Positions 17,221-26,417 of a DNA stretch of 64,000 bases are shown here, piece after piece. The DNA is from Paracraurococcus lichenis (lineage in GTDB: Bacteria > Pseudomonadota > Alphaproteobacteria > Acetobacterales > Acetobacteraceae): contig NZ_JAUTWS010000005.1 in NCBI RefSeq assembly GCF_030657435.1, positions 62,001 to 126,000 of the forward strand. The letters run 5' to 3'. A model generated the notes under the pieces. It ran no database searches and had not been told where the DNA came from. It saw only the letters and a program-made list of their open reading frames with translations. The translations under genes were made by a program, and so were the position numbers. How positions within the stretch are numbered: position 1 is the stretch's first letter; every line of letters begins with the position of its first letter.

Positions 17221-20200
17221 CTACCAGAGCACCACGTCGCCATCGGTGAAGCGGACCCGCTCGATGCCGATGAGCGTGTCCGTGCCCTCCGGCCCCACCG
17301 CGATCCAGGACCCGTCGGCCTGCCGGGTCAGGGTGGTGCGGGCCCTGGCATAGGGAATGACCGCGATATCGGTCCCCGGCCCCCCATCCAGCAGGTCGTT
17401 GCCCGCATTGCCGATCAAGGTGTCGTTGCCCGCATCGCCCAGCAGCGTGTCCCGCCCGGCGCCGCCCTGCAGGTTATTGCCGCCGGCATTCCCGACGAGG
17501 CGGTCGTCGAAGGGCGTGCCGCGGGCATGATCGATCCAGACCAGCCGGTCCGTCCCGCCCCAGCCATCCCGCGCCGTGCCGGCGGCGAGATCGACCGAGA
17601 CGCCGGCCGGGTCGCCGGAATAGTCCGCCATCACCATGGTGCCCGGCGCCGGCCCGCGCAGCGTGTCGTCGCCGGCGAGGCCGCGGAGGAAGGTATTGGT
17701 CCCGGCGACGGCCCGGCCGGTCAGGTCGTCGCCGAGGCGGGAGCCCCAGGCATTCTCGACATTGCGGAGGACGTCCTGCCCGCCCCAGGGATCGGTCGCC
17801 ACCCCGGCCGTCAGGTCCACCACCGCCCCATGCAGCGGCAGGTCGCTGCCGGGGGCGATGACGTCGTAGGCGACGGTGTCCAGCCCGGCCGCGCCGTCGA
17901 GCGTGTCGTTGCCCGCGGCGCCGGCCAGGCGGTCATTGCCCGGGGAGCCGTAGATGTTGTCGTTCCCGGCCCCGCCCGCGACGGCCTGGATATTCGCCAG
18001 CACGTCCATGTGCCGATAGCCATCGGTACCCGCCGCCTTGTAGGCGGCACCCACGGTGAGGTTGATGACCACATCGCCGGTGCCGGCATAGCGCCATTCA
18101 TTGGTGCCGCCACGGCCATCGACCGTATGCCAGCCCCAGGCGCCGGAGATGATGACGTCGTCCCCGGCCGAGCCGAGCACCGTGTCGTTCCAGCCGGAGG
18201 TGATGGCGACCCGGCGGATGTTCACGAGGCGGTCGGTGCCGCCCCAGCCGTCCTGCGTCGTCCCGGCCGCGAGATCGACCAGCACCGAGCCTGGGCTCGC
18301 GGCATAGCTCGCCTGGACGGCGGCGGTGCCGTTGCCGATGAGCGTGTCGTTGCCTTCCCGCCCCTCCAGGCTGGTGACGAAGAGGCCGCTGCCGGCGGCC
18401 GCAGCATCCAGTCGGTCGGCGCCCGCCGTCCCGGTGAAGGACTGGACGCCGGAGAGCGTATCGGCGCCGCCGGCCGATTTGCTGACGCTTCCCGTGCCAT
18501 AGGCCGAGAGGGTGAGGGAGACGCTGCCCGTCAGACCGGCATAGCTCAGTGCGTTGGGCGCGCCCGCGCCGCCCGCGATGCGGTCGCTGCCGGCGCTGCC
18601 CTGGAAGCTCTCGGCCAGGCTGCCGCCCGCGAGCGTGTCGTTGCCCGCCGTCCCTGTCCGCTGCACCCCAGGACGGAGGAGGGAGAGGAAGGTGCCGGCG
18701 ACGAAATCCTCCGGCCCAATCGAGACGGGCTCCGCCGTCGAGCCGATCCGGACCACGAGATCGGCCGCGCCGACTTTACCGTCCCGGTCGAGGTCGAGGA
18801 CCAGCCAGCCGCCGGCCGGGGTGGTGCCGCCGGCCATCGCCGGTGCCCAGAAGACCTGGTAAGCACCCGTCGCGCCGGTCGGCTGCGCCGGCAGCGCGGT
18901 GCCGGCGGGCAGCGCCGCCAGCGGCCGGGTGACCCCGCCCCAGAGCAGGGCGCGCGCGACGCCGTCCTGACCGGCATAGGTCCCGAGATCGGCGCCGCTG
19001 CCATCCGCGGATCCGGCCCAGGCATCGCTGACCCGGAGGCGGTCGCCCTCCGCCGCGATGAAGCCCATCACCTGGTCCATGGCCGCGAGGGTGGACCAGG
19101 CGGCCTCCCCCATCGCCTGCAGCAGCAGGGTATCGGCCCCGGTGCCGCCCTGCAGGGTATCGGCGCCCGGCCCGCCCTCCAGGCTGTCATTGCCGTCGCC
19201 GCCCAGCAGGGCATCGTTCCCGGTGCCGCCCTGCAGCAGGTCGTCGCCCGTGCCGCCATCCAGCCGGTCATTGCCCGTGCCGCCGACCAGCGCATCCGGC
19301 CCGGCGCCGCCGGCCAGGGTGTCGTCGCCCTCCCCGCCCGTGAGGCTGTCGAAGCCGTTGCCGCCGCCGAGATTGTCGTTGCCCGCGCCGCCCTCCAGCG
19401 TGTCGTTGCCGTCCTGGCCGGCCAGGGTGTCGTTGCCCGCGAGGCCGAAGATGCGGTCCGCCCCGGCCGTGCCGCTGCGGGCATCGGCGCCGGTGGTGCC
19501 GACGACGGAGAAACTGCCGGCGAGGAAATCCGCCGCGGTGATTGCCGTGCCGCGCGGCACCCCGATCCGCACCACCAGGTCCGCGGCGCCGAGGCTGCCG
19601 TCGCGGTCGGCATCCAGCACCAGCCAGCCGCCCTGCCCGGCGGCATCGGGCAGCCAGCGCATCAGGAAGGCGGCGCCGCCGGTCGGGTCCGGCAGCGCCA
19701 TGCCGAGGCTTGGCGCCGCCACGGCGGGCAGGCTGCCGCCCCAGCCGATGGGCAGCGGCGCCTGGCCGGGCAGGCCCCAGACGCCGTTCGCCAGCAGCAT
19801 CAGCCCGGACCCGACGGGCTGGCCGCGCAGCACCAGGCGGTCGCCCTCCGCCGCCTTGAAGTCCGGCAGGCGGTCCATGGCCGAGAGGGTGGATTCGACG
19901 CCGGCCACGCCCTGCAGCACGAAGCGGTCCGCGCCCGTGCCGCCGATGAGCGAATCCGCGCCGGCGCCGCCGAGCAGCGTATCCGCCCCTTCCCCGCCCG
20001 CGAGCGTGTCGTTCCCCGCGCCGCCCTGCAGCAGGTCCGCGCCCGCGCCGCCGGCGAAGGAATCCGCGCCGCCGAGTCCGGTGAGGCTATCGTTGCCGCT
20101 GCCGGCGGTGAGCCAGAGCGCCTCCACCCCCGTCAGCCGCGCGCCGCCGACCCGGGTGGTGAAGGCCGGGTCGAGCATCACGACATCGAGCGATGCCGTC

Positions 20201-20367
20201 TCCGCGCCAAGGTCGAGGATGGCCCGGTCGCGGCCGGCGCCGCCATCGAGCGTATCGGCGCCGGTGCCGCCGGAGAGCGTGTCGCTCCCGGCGAGGCCCG
20301 CCAGGGAATCCGCGCCGGCGGTGCCTGTCAGCAGGTCGTCGCCGCTGGTGCCGTTCCGGGTTGCCAT
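17221..20367 (-). CDS. Large RTX (hemolysin-type calcium-binding repeat) protein, 1,048 aa
   Basis: Built largely of nonapeptide GGxGxDxLx repeats: residues about 5-150, 285-415, 560-600, 770-830 and 925-990. Such repeats fold into calcium-bound beta rolls after type I secretion. Between the blocks lie three spacer types shared with the two RTX genes downstream: a [22 protein letters not shown] calcium-loop segment, a [23 protein letters not shown] segment, and [22 protein letters not shown] segments. The C-terminus (about residues 1,000-1,048) carries a motif common to all three proteins: TTLT, then ADGSW, then [14 protein letters not shown] and RFTDGD. No N-terminal signal is present, as expected for type I secretion, but no secretion genes are in the window. 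ATG 20367 is preceded by a GGAGGG Shine-Dalgarno. The role is unknown: surface layer, adhesin or matrix protein are all possible. Confidence 0.85.
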   Translation of the reverse strand: MATRNGTSGDDLLTGTAGADSLAGLAGSDTLSGGTGADTLDGGAGRDRAILDLGAETASLDVVMLDPAFTTRVGGARLTGVEALWLTAGSGNDSLTGLGGADSFAGGAGADLLQGGAGNDTLAGGEGADTLLGGAGADSLIGGTGADRFVLQGVAGVESTLSAMDRLPDFKAAEGDRLVLRGQPVGSGLMLLANGVWGLPGQAPLPIGWGGSLPAVAAPSLGMALPDPTGGAAFLMRWLPDAAGQGGWLVLDADRDGSLGAADLVVRIGVPRGTAITAADFLAGSFSVVGTTGADARSGTAGADRIFGLAGNDTLAGQDGNDTLEGGAGNDNLGGGNGFDSLTGGEGDDTLAGGAGPDALVGGTGNDRLDGGTGDDLLQGGTGNDALLGGDGNDSLEGGPGADTLQGGTGADTLLLQAMGEAAWSTLAAMDQVMGFIAAEGDRLRVSDAWAGSADGSGADLGTYAGQDGVARALLWGGVTRPLAALPAGTALPAQPTGATGAYQVFWAPAMAGGTTPAGGWLVLDLDRDGKVGAADLVVRIGSTAEPVSIGPEDFVAGTFLSLLRPGVQRTGTAGNDTLAGGSLAESFQGSAGSDRIAGGAGAPNALSYAGLTGSVSLTLSAYGTGSVSKSAGGADTLSGVQSFTGTAGADRLDAAAAGSGLFVTSLEGREGNDTLIGNGTAAVQASYAASPGSVLVDLAAGTTQDGWGGTDRLVNIRRVAITSGWNDTVLGSAGDDVIISGAWGWHTVDGRGGTNEWRYAGTGDVVINLTVGAAYKAAGTDGYRHMDVLANIQAVAGGAGNDNIYGSPGNDRLAGAAGNDTLDGAAGLDTVAYDVIAPGSDLPLHGAVVDLTAGVATDPWGGQDVLRNVENAWGSRLGDDLTGRAVAGTNTFLRGLAGDDTLRGPAPGTMVMADYSGDPAGVSVDLAAGTARDGWGGTDRLVWIDHARGTPFDDRLVGNAGGNNLQGGAGRDTLLGDAGNDTLIGNAGNDLLDGGPGTDIAVIPYARARTTLTRQADGSWIAVGPEGTDTLIGIERVRFTDGDVVLW

Positions 20368-20510
20368 CGCCCTCCGCCCGCGGCCACCGGGGCCGGCCGC
20401 GCCCCAGGGTTAGGCGAGGCGGGTTTGCGGAAGGGTGAAGCCGGGTGGGCGCCCACGAACATTCGCGGGCGCGCCGCGTTGGGCCGGCACCCCCCGACGG
20501 AGCGTCCCGC

Positions 20511-21470
20511 ATGATCAAGCTCGGCTACAAGCTGATGTCCGAGGAGCACGGCCCGCAGGACCTGGTCCGCAACCTGGTCCGGGCAGAGCAGGCCGGCTTC
20601 GACCTCGCCGCCATCTCCGACCACTTCTCCCCCTGGGTGGAGGAGCAGGGCCATGCGCCCTTCGCCTGGTCGGTGCTCGGCGCCTGCGCCCAGGCGACCT
20701 CGCGCATTGGGCTGATGACGGCCGTGACCTGCCCGATCATGCGCTACCACCCGGCGATCATCGCCCAGGCCGCGGCGACCATCGCCCTGCTGAGCGGGGA
20801 CCGCTTCGTCCTCGGCCTCGGCGCCGGGGAGCGGCTGAACGAGCATGTGGTGGGCGAGGGCTGGCCGGGCCTCGGCGAGCGGCACGAGCGGTTCTCGGAG
20901 GCGCTCGACATCATCCAGGGGCTGCTCGAGGGCGAGCTGACCAATTACCGCGGCGCCTATTTCACCCTGGACCAGGCGCGGCTCTACGACCGGCCGGCGA
21001 AGAAGCCGTTGGTGGCCGTCGCCGCCGGCGGGCCGGAGGCGGCGCGGCTGGCCGGCCGCAAGGGCGACGCGCTGGTGGCGACGGAGCCGAAGCCGGAGCT
21101 GGTCGAGGCCTTCCGCTCAGTCGGCGGCGAGGGCCCGCGCTTCGCCGAGGTCTCGATGTGCTGGGCGCCGACGGAGGATGAGGCGCGACAGACCGCGCAC
21201 CGCCTGTTCCGCTGGTCCGTCACCGGCTGGGCGGTGCAGGCGGAACTGCCGAATACCCGCGGCTTCGAAGCGGCGACGAAGCACGTGACGCCGGAGGTGG
21301 TGGCGCAGCAGGTGACCTGCGGCCCCTCGGCGGAGGTGCACCTGCAATCCATCACGAAGTTCATCGAGGCCGGCTACGACCACATCATCCTGACCCAGGT
21401 CGGGCCGCAGCAGGCCGGCTTCATCGAGTTCTTCGAGCGCGAGCTGGCGCCGGCGCTGCGCCGACGCTGA
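20511..21470 (+). CDS. F420-dependent-type LLM oxidoreductase (glucose-6-phosphate dehydrogenase-like family)
   Basis: A 319-residue TIM-barrel of the luciferase-like monooxygenase superfamily. The motifs resemble mycobacterial F420-dependent glucose-6-phosphate dehydrogenase: SDHFSPWVEEQGHAPFAWS (His and Trp of the deazaflavin site), RYHPAIIAQAAATIALLSG, and GLGAGERLNE (catalytic Glu). Family knowledge therefore suggests deazaflavin F420 as cofactor, though FMN cannot be excluded. The substrate is not predictable. I chose ATG 20511 because the family start MIKLGYKL begins there; a GGAG lies about 8 bases upstream. It is transcribed opposite to the RTX genes on both sides: divergent from the 1,048-aa gene (143 bp) and convergent with the 1,258-aa gene (15 bp). 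It therefore looks like a separate unit sitting inside the RTX cluster. Confidence 0.85.
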   Translation: MIKLGYKLMSEEHGPQDLVRNLVRAEQAGFDLAAISDHFSPWVEEQGHAPFAWSVLGACAQATSRIGLMTAVTCPIMRYHPAIIAQAAATIALLSGDRFVLGLGAGERLNEHVVGEGWPGLGERHERFSEALDIIQGLLEGELTNYRGAYFTLDQARLYDRPAKKPLVAVAAGGPEAARLAGRKGDALVATEPKPELVEAFRSVGGEGPRFAEVSMCWAPTEDEARQTAHRLFRWSVTGWAVQAELPNTRGFEAATKHVTPEVVAQQVTCGPSAEVHLQSITKFIEAGYDHIILTQVGPQQAGFIEFFERELAPALRRR

Positions 21471-21485
21471 GGCTGCTGCGGCGGG

Positions 21486-22523
21486 TCAGACCACCGTCCA
21501 GCTCGTGCCCGGGTTGTAGAGATCGCCCGTTGCGACGGCGTGCAGCCCGTCCATCTCCCAGATGGCCAGGCGGCCGTCGTCGTTGCGCCACAGGATATCG
21601 GCGCGGCCATCGCCGTTGAAGTCGCTGATATTGGCGACCTTCCAGTCCGCCGAGACCGTGGCGAAGCCGCCGCCGCCGAGATAGGCGGCGCCGTCCATCC
21701 ACCACTGCACCAGTTCCCCGGCCGGGCCGCGCCAGAGGATGTCGGCCTTGCCATCGCCGTTGAAGTCGCCCGCCCCGGCGATGCTCCAGTCGAGGCCGGG
21801 CTGCCAGATGTCGGCCGCCGTGCCGGAGAGGCCGTCCATCTGCCACAGCGACAGGCTGCCGTCGGTCGCGTTGCGCCAGAGGATGTCGGCCTTGCCGTCG
21901 CCGTTGAAGTCGGCGATCGAGGCCACCTTCCAGGCCAGGTCGACCTGGCCGAAGCCGCCGCCGCCGACGCCCGCGGTGCCGTTCATCCACCACTGCGCCA
22001 GCGTGCCGTCCACATACTGCCACAGGATGTCGGCCCTGCCGTCGCCGTTGAAGTCGCCGAGCCCGAGGATGCGCCAGTTGTTGTCCGCCGCGCCGATGCT
22101 GCCGCTCGACGCACCGAGACCGTCCATCAGCCAGGCCGCGAGCGTGCCGTCCGCATGGCGCCAGAGGATGTCGGCGCGGCCATCGCCATCGAGGTCGCCG
22201 AGGCCGGCGATGGCCCAGGCGGTGCCGGGGTTCCACAGGCTGCCGCCGCCGACATAGGTGAGGCCGTCCATCTGCCACTGCGCCACGCCGCCATCGGTGG
22301 CGCGGAACAGGATGTCGCTGGTGCCGGCGCCGGTGAAATCGTGCGGGACGACCAGCGCGCGGTCGCCGTCGCTGAAGCGCGCGACCTCGATGCCGGCGAG
22401 CCTGTCGGTGCCGTCGGGGCCCACCGCGGTCCAGGAGCCGTCGGCATTGTGGGTGAGCGTCGTCTGCGACTTCGTGCCGGAGAAGAGCGCGATGTCCCGG
22501 CCGCTGCCGCCCGACAGCAGGTC
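21486..22523 (-). repeat. Copy 1 of a 1,038-bp near-identical cassette (FG-GAP region)
   Basis: By eye this segment matches 25380-26417 base for base at a constant offset of 3,894, with three substitutions noted: a silent change just before the stop, one silent change in a Gly-Pro codon, and an Asn/Asp change in the TTLTH(N/D)ADGSW motif. Identity stops abruptly at 22523, where the two genes' RTX repeats begin to differ. The cassette covers the last ~345 codons and the stop codon. Confidence 0.92.
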
Positions 22524-25262
22524 ATCGCCGCCGGCCCCCTCGAGCAGGTCGTTGCCGGACGCCCCCGCGATGGTGTCGGCGAAGATGGAGCCGCGGATGG
22601 AGCGGATGGCGAAAAGCTGGTCGGTGCCGCCCCAACCATCCTGCACCAGGCCGGCTTCGAGATCGGCCCGGATGCCGATCGGGTCTGTGAGGTAGTCCGC
22701 AGTAACCTTGGTCCCCGCAGTCGGCGCCCGCAGCAGGTCGTTGCCCGCCAGGCCACGCAGCATGCTGCGCGTCGCGCCGAGATCGACGCCGGTCATGTCG
22801 TCGCCGAGCTGGGTACCGAAGGCAGCCTCGATGTTGCGGAGTATGTCGGTGTTGCCCCAGGGATCAAGGGCCGTGCCGGTGGCGAGGTTCAGCACCACCG
22901 GGGCAGGCGGCAGGATCGTCGACGCCGAGGTATCGTATTCGACCGTATCGTAGCCGTCTGCGCCGTCGAGTGTGTCGGCGCCCTCATTGCCAGCGAGGCG
23001 GTTGTCCGCGCCGGACCCGAGAATGCTGTCATTGCCACCGCCGCCACGGGCGCGCTCGATCGAGACCAGCGTATCCGTGCCGTCGGACTTGATCGCAACG
23101 CCATGCCAGGTGCCGTCGGCGTCCAGCGAGGTGCCGAGCAGGATCGTGACCGCCGTGCTCGCACTGAATCTGTACTGGTCGTCCCCGCCGCGGCCGTCGA
23201 ACAGCTTGCTGCCATTCTGGGAGGACTGGAAGACGTCGTTCTGGGCCGACCCGCGGACAGTATCGTTGTACGCGCTGGTAGCACTGATCCGATTGATGCC
23301 GACCAGCCTGTCAACCGTGCCGAACCCGTCGATTGCGGTGCCCGCAGCAAGGTCGATCACCACTGCGGCCGGGCTGGTGGAGTAGCTCACCTGGACCGCG
23401 GTCGTGCCATTTCCCTGGACTGTATCCGAGCCGAAGCCGGGCGTGACGGTTGCTGAGAAGAAGCTCGTGCCCGGCCACGCCCTGGCGTCGAACAGATCAG
23501 CCCAGTACGTGCCGACGACGCCGCTGACGTTGCTGAACCGGTCCTGGCTTCCTCCTGGCTTGGTCACCGTCCCTGCTGCATAGCCCGTGAAGATGACGGT
23601 GACGGGGCCAGTGATGCTCTGATAATTGAGCGTGTTGGCCGCGCCGGCGTCCCCATCGTAGACATCCGCGCCCGCGCTGGCGAAGAAGGCTTCGCTCAGG
23701 CTGCCACCCAGGAGCGTATCGTTGCCGGTGGTCCCGGAAGGCGGGATGGCCGCGCCGGTCGTGACGAAGGTGCCGGTGACGAAATCAGCCGCAGTGATGG
23801 TGACGGGGTTCGCAGCGGAGCCCACGCGGAAGACCAGGTCCTGCGCATCAAGCAGGCTGTCGCGGTTCAGGTCCAGCACGACCCAGCCACCGGCGGCACC
23901 GCCGGACTCGACAGCCTCCACCCAGAAAACCTGGTAGGCCGCCAGGCCATTCAGCGGCTGCGAAGGCAGCCTGAGGCCAGCAGCAAGGCTTGCCTGCGGC
24001 ATGTTCGTGCTGCCACTGAAGACCAGGGCAAGCGTTGCCGCGGGATTGTTCCAGGTGGCGCGGAAGATGCCGGCATCGGCCGGGATGGACCAGCCAGGCA
24101 CGCCCGCCCAAGCATCGCTGATCTGCAGCTTGTCGCCTTCTGCCCGGCTAAAATCGGGAATGGCGTCCATGCTGGTCAGCGTCGACCAGTCGACGATGCC
24201 GGAAACATTCAGCGGTTCCATATTGAAGGTGTCAGCGCCCGCCCCGCCGAGGAGCGTATCGGCACCACCATCGCCTTCCAGATAGTCCGCCCCGTTGCCA
24301 CCCACGAGGCTGTCGGCATCCTCGCTGCCATAGAGGTGGTCACTGTCGTCACCGCCCAGCACGGTGTCGTTGCCTGCGCCGCCATCCAGCATGTCGGCGC
24401 CGGCGCCGCCCAGCAGCGAATCGTTGCCGTCGTTGCCGGAGAGCCAGTCGCCGCCGCCATCGCCGGCGAGCGTATCGTCGCCGAAACCGCCGTTCAGGGT
24501 ATCATTGCCGATGAGCCCCGACAGGTTGTCTGCCCCGGCAGAGCCGGTCCGGTTGATTGGGCCAACCCCGTAGTTGTCAGCGATCAGGGTGCTGGCGGCG
24601 ACCCCCGCCAACCGGATCAGGGCGACGAAGCCGTCACCGCCGCCATTGCTGTCGAAATCGAAAACCGTGTCGGATCCATCCTGCCGCAACCGCAGAAAGC
24701 CGGCAGCACCGAAAGGATCGCCTCCCCGGTAGCCGGTCGCGCGGTAGATCAGGAGATCCCGGAAGTCGAGACGGTCGCCCGCCGCGCCCGCCTGGAAATC
24801 GTCGACCAGCAGTGGCGCTCCAGCGACGTTGTCCAGAGAGTAGAAGCCGATCGTGTCCCGCCCCTCGCCGCCGGACACGGTATTGCCCCACTCCCCGGAG
24901 ATGCTGTCGTTGCCGGCACCGCCATCAATGCTCGATGCGCCAGCCATTGCAGAGAGCGTGTCGTTGCCTTCGCCGCCCTGCAGCATGTCGTTGCCCCAGC
25001 CATCGGAAATGACATCGTCCCCAGCCCCACCGTTGAGCAGGTCATTGCCCGCATTACCGTACAGGATGTCCGCATCGTCCCCGCCCAATAGCGTGTCATC
25101 GCCAGGGCCACCCACCAAGCTGTCCGCCCCGGCCCCGCCGTCCAGCAGATCAGCGCCGTCCAGCCCGGACAGCGTGTCGTTCCCGCCGAGACCCTGGAGG
25201 GTGTCACCCTCGGCACCCCCGACAAGCGTGTCGTCTCCGGCCGTGCCGCCATACAGTGCCAT
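21486..25262 (-). CDS. RTX / FG-GAP-like mosaic protein, 1,258 aa
   Basis: Three parts are visible. Residues 1 to about 235 form one copy of a module (RTX repeats, then a [17 protein letters not shown] segment and a [19 protein letters not shown] segment) that is present three times in the neighbouring 1,189-aa protein. Residues about 240-910 alternate RTX blocks with spacers that are recognisably homologous, but diverged, to the 1,048-aa protein, including [20 protein letters not shown]. Residues about 914-1,258 hold the shared TTLT...ADGSW...[14 protein letters not shown] motif, then six FG-GAP/VCBS-like repeats of the pattern [13 protein letters not shown]...W.MDG, probably a beta-propeller. 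The last part is almost identical in DNA to the neighbour. Base composition in the middle (about 22.7-24.9 kb) is visibly less GC-biased than the window average. There is no signal peptide; type I secretion is inferred. ATG 25262 has a GGTGA element upstream. Confidence 0.85.
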   Translation of the reverse strand: MALYGGTAGDDTLVGGAEGDTLQGLGGNDTLSGLDGADLLDGGAGADSLVGGPGDDTLLGGDDADILYGNAGNDLLNGGAGDDVISDGWGNDMLQGGEGNDTLSAMAGASSIDGGAGNDSISGEWGNTVSGGEGRDTIGFYSLDNVAGAPLLVDDFQAGAAGDRLDFRDLLIYRATGYRGGDPFGAAGFLRLRQDGSDTVFDFDSNGGGDGFVALIRLAGVAASTLIADNYGVGPINRTGSAGADNLSGLIGNDTLNGGFGDDTLAGDGGGDWLSGNDGNDSLLGGAGADMLDGGAGNDTVLGGDDSDHLYGSEDADSLVGGNGADYLEGDGGADTLLGGAGADTFNMEPLNVSGIVDWSTLTSMDAIPDFSRAEGDKLQISDAWAGVPGWSIPADAGIFRATWNNPAATLALVFSGSTNMPQASLAAGLRLPSQPLNGLAAYQVFWVEAVESGGAAGGWVVLDLNRDSLLDAQDLVFRVGSAANPVTITAADFVTGTFVTTGAAIPPSGTTGNDTLLGGSLSEAFFASAGADVYDGDAGAANTLNYQSITGPVTVIFTGYAAGTVTKPGGSQDRFSNVSGVVGTYWADLFDARAWPGTSFFSATVTPGFGSDTVQGNGTTAVQVSYSTSPAAVVIDLAAGTAIDGFGTVDRLVGINRISATSAYNDTVRGSAQNDVFQSSQNGSKLFDGRGGDDQYRFSASTAVTILLGTSLDADGTWHGVAIKSDGTDTLVSIERARGGGGNDSILGSGADNRLAGNEGADTLDGADGYDTVEYDTSASTILPPAPVVLNLATGTALDPWGNTDILRNIEAAFGTQLGDDMTGVDLGATRSMLRGLAGNDLLRAPTAGTKVTADYLTDPIGIRADLEAGLVQDGWGGTDQLFAIRSIRGSIFADTIAGASGNDLLEGAGGDDLLSGGSGRDIALFSGTKSQTTLTHNADGSWTAVGPDGTDRLAGIEVARFSDGDRALVVPHDFTGAGTSDILFRATDGGVAQWQMDGLTYVGGGSLWNPGTAWAIAGLGDLDGDGRADILWRHADGTLAAWLMDGLGASSGSIGAADNNWRILGLGDFNGDGRADILWQYVDGTLAQWWMNGTAGVGGGGFGQVDLAWKVASIADFNGDGKADILWRNATDGSLSLWQMDGLSGTAADIWQPGLDWSIAGAGDFNGDGKADILWRGPAGELVQWWMDGAAYLGGGGFATVSADWKVANISDFNGDGRADILWRNDDGRLAIWEMDGLHAVATGDLYNPGTSWTVV

Positions 25263-25379
25263 CAGGAGTCACCATCGCAGAATGCAACGGCCATAGATCT
25301 GAATCGGCGGCGGCCACATCAGCGGTGCGGCGTGCTCATGACGCGAAGGCTGCGCCGGCGCTGCGGCCGCCGCGGCGGG

Positions 25380-26417
25380 TCAGACCACGGTCCAGCTCGT
25401 GCCCGGGTTGTAGAGATCGCCCGTTGCGACGGCGTGCAGCCCGTCCATCTCCCAGATGGCCAGGCGGCCGTCGTCGTTGCGCCACAGGATATCGGCGCGG
25501 CCATCGCCGTTGAAGTCGCTGATATTGGCGACCTTCCAGTCCGCCGAGACCGTGGCGAAGCCGCCGCCGCCGAGATAGGCGGCGCCGTCCATCCACCACT
25601 GCACCAGTTCCCCGGCCGGGCCGCGCCAGAGGATGTCGGCCTTGCCATCGCCGTTGAAGTCGCCCGCCCCGGCGATGCTCCAGTCGAGGCCGGGCTGCCA
25701 GATGTCGGCCGCCGTGCCGGAGAGGCCGTCCATCTGCCACAGCGACAGGCTGCCGTCGGTCGCGTTGCGCCAGAGGATGTCGGCCTTGCCGTCGCCGTTG
25801 AAGTCGGCGATCGAGGCCACCTTCCAGGCCAGGTCGACCTGGCCGAAGCCGCCGCCGCCGACGCCCGCGGTGCCGTTCATCCACCACTGCGCCAGCGTGC
25901 CGTCCACATACTGCCACAGGATGTCGGCCCTGCCGTCGCCGTTGAAGTCGCCGAGCCCGAGGATGCGCCAGTTGTTGTCCGCCGCGCCGATGCTGCCGCT
26001 CGACGCACCGAGACCGTCCATCAGCCAGGCCGCGAGCGTGCCGTCCGCATGGCGCCAGAGGATGTCGGCGCGGCCATCGCCATCGAGGTCGCCGAGGCCG
26101 GCGATGGCCCAGGCGGTGCCGGGGTTCCACAGGCTGCCGCCGCCGACATAGGTGAGGCCGTCCATCTGCCACTGCGCCACGCCGCCATCGGTGGCGCGGA
26201 ACAGGATGTCGCTGGTGCCGGCGCCGGTGAAATCGTGCGGGACGACCAGCGCGCGGTCGCCGTCGCTGAAGCGCGCGACCTCGATGCCGGCGAGCCTGTC
26301 GGTGCCGTCGGGCCCCACCGCGGTCCAGGAGCCGTCGGCATCGTGGGTGAGCGTCGTCTGCGACTTCGTGCCGGAGAAGAGCGCGATGTCCCGGCCGCTG
26401 CCGCCCGACAGCAGGTC
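25380..26417 (-). repeat. Copy 2 of the 1,038-bp near-identical cassette (FG-GAP region)
   Basis: Direct repeat of 21486-22523 in the same orientation, forming the 3' end of the 1,189-aa RTX gene. Homology also ends abruptly here, right after GCAGGTC at 26411-26417. Recombination between the two copies would delete 3,894 bp and leave one intact hybrid gene. Confidence 0.92.
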
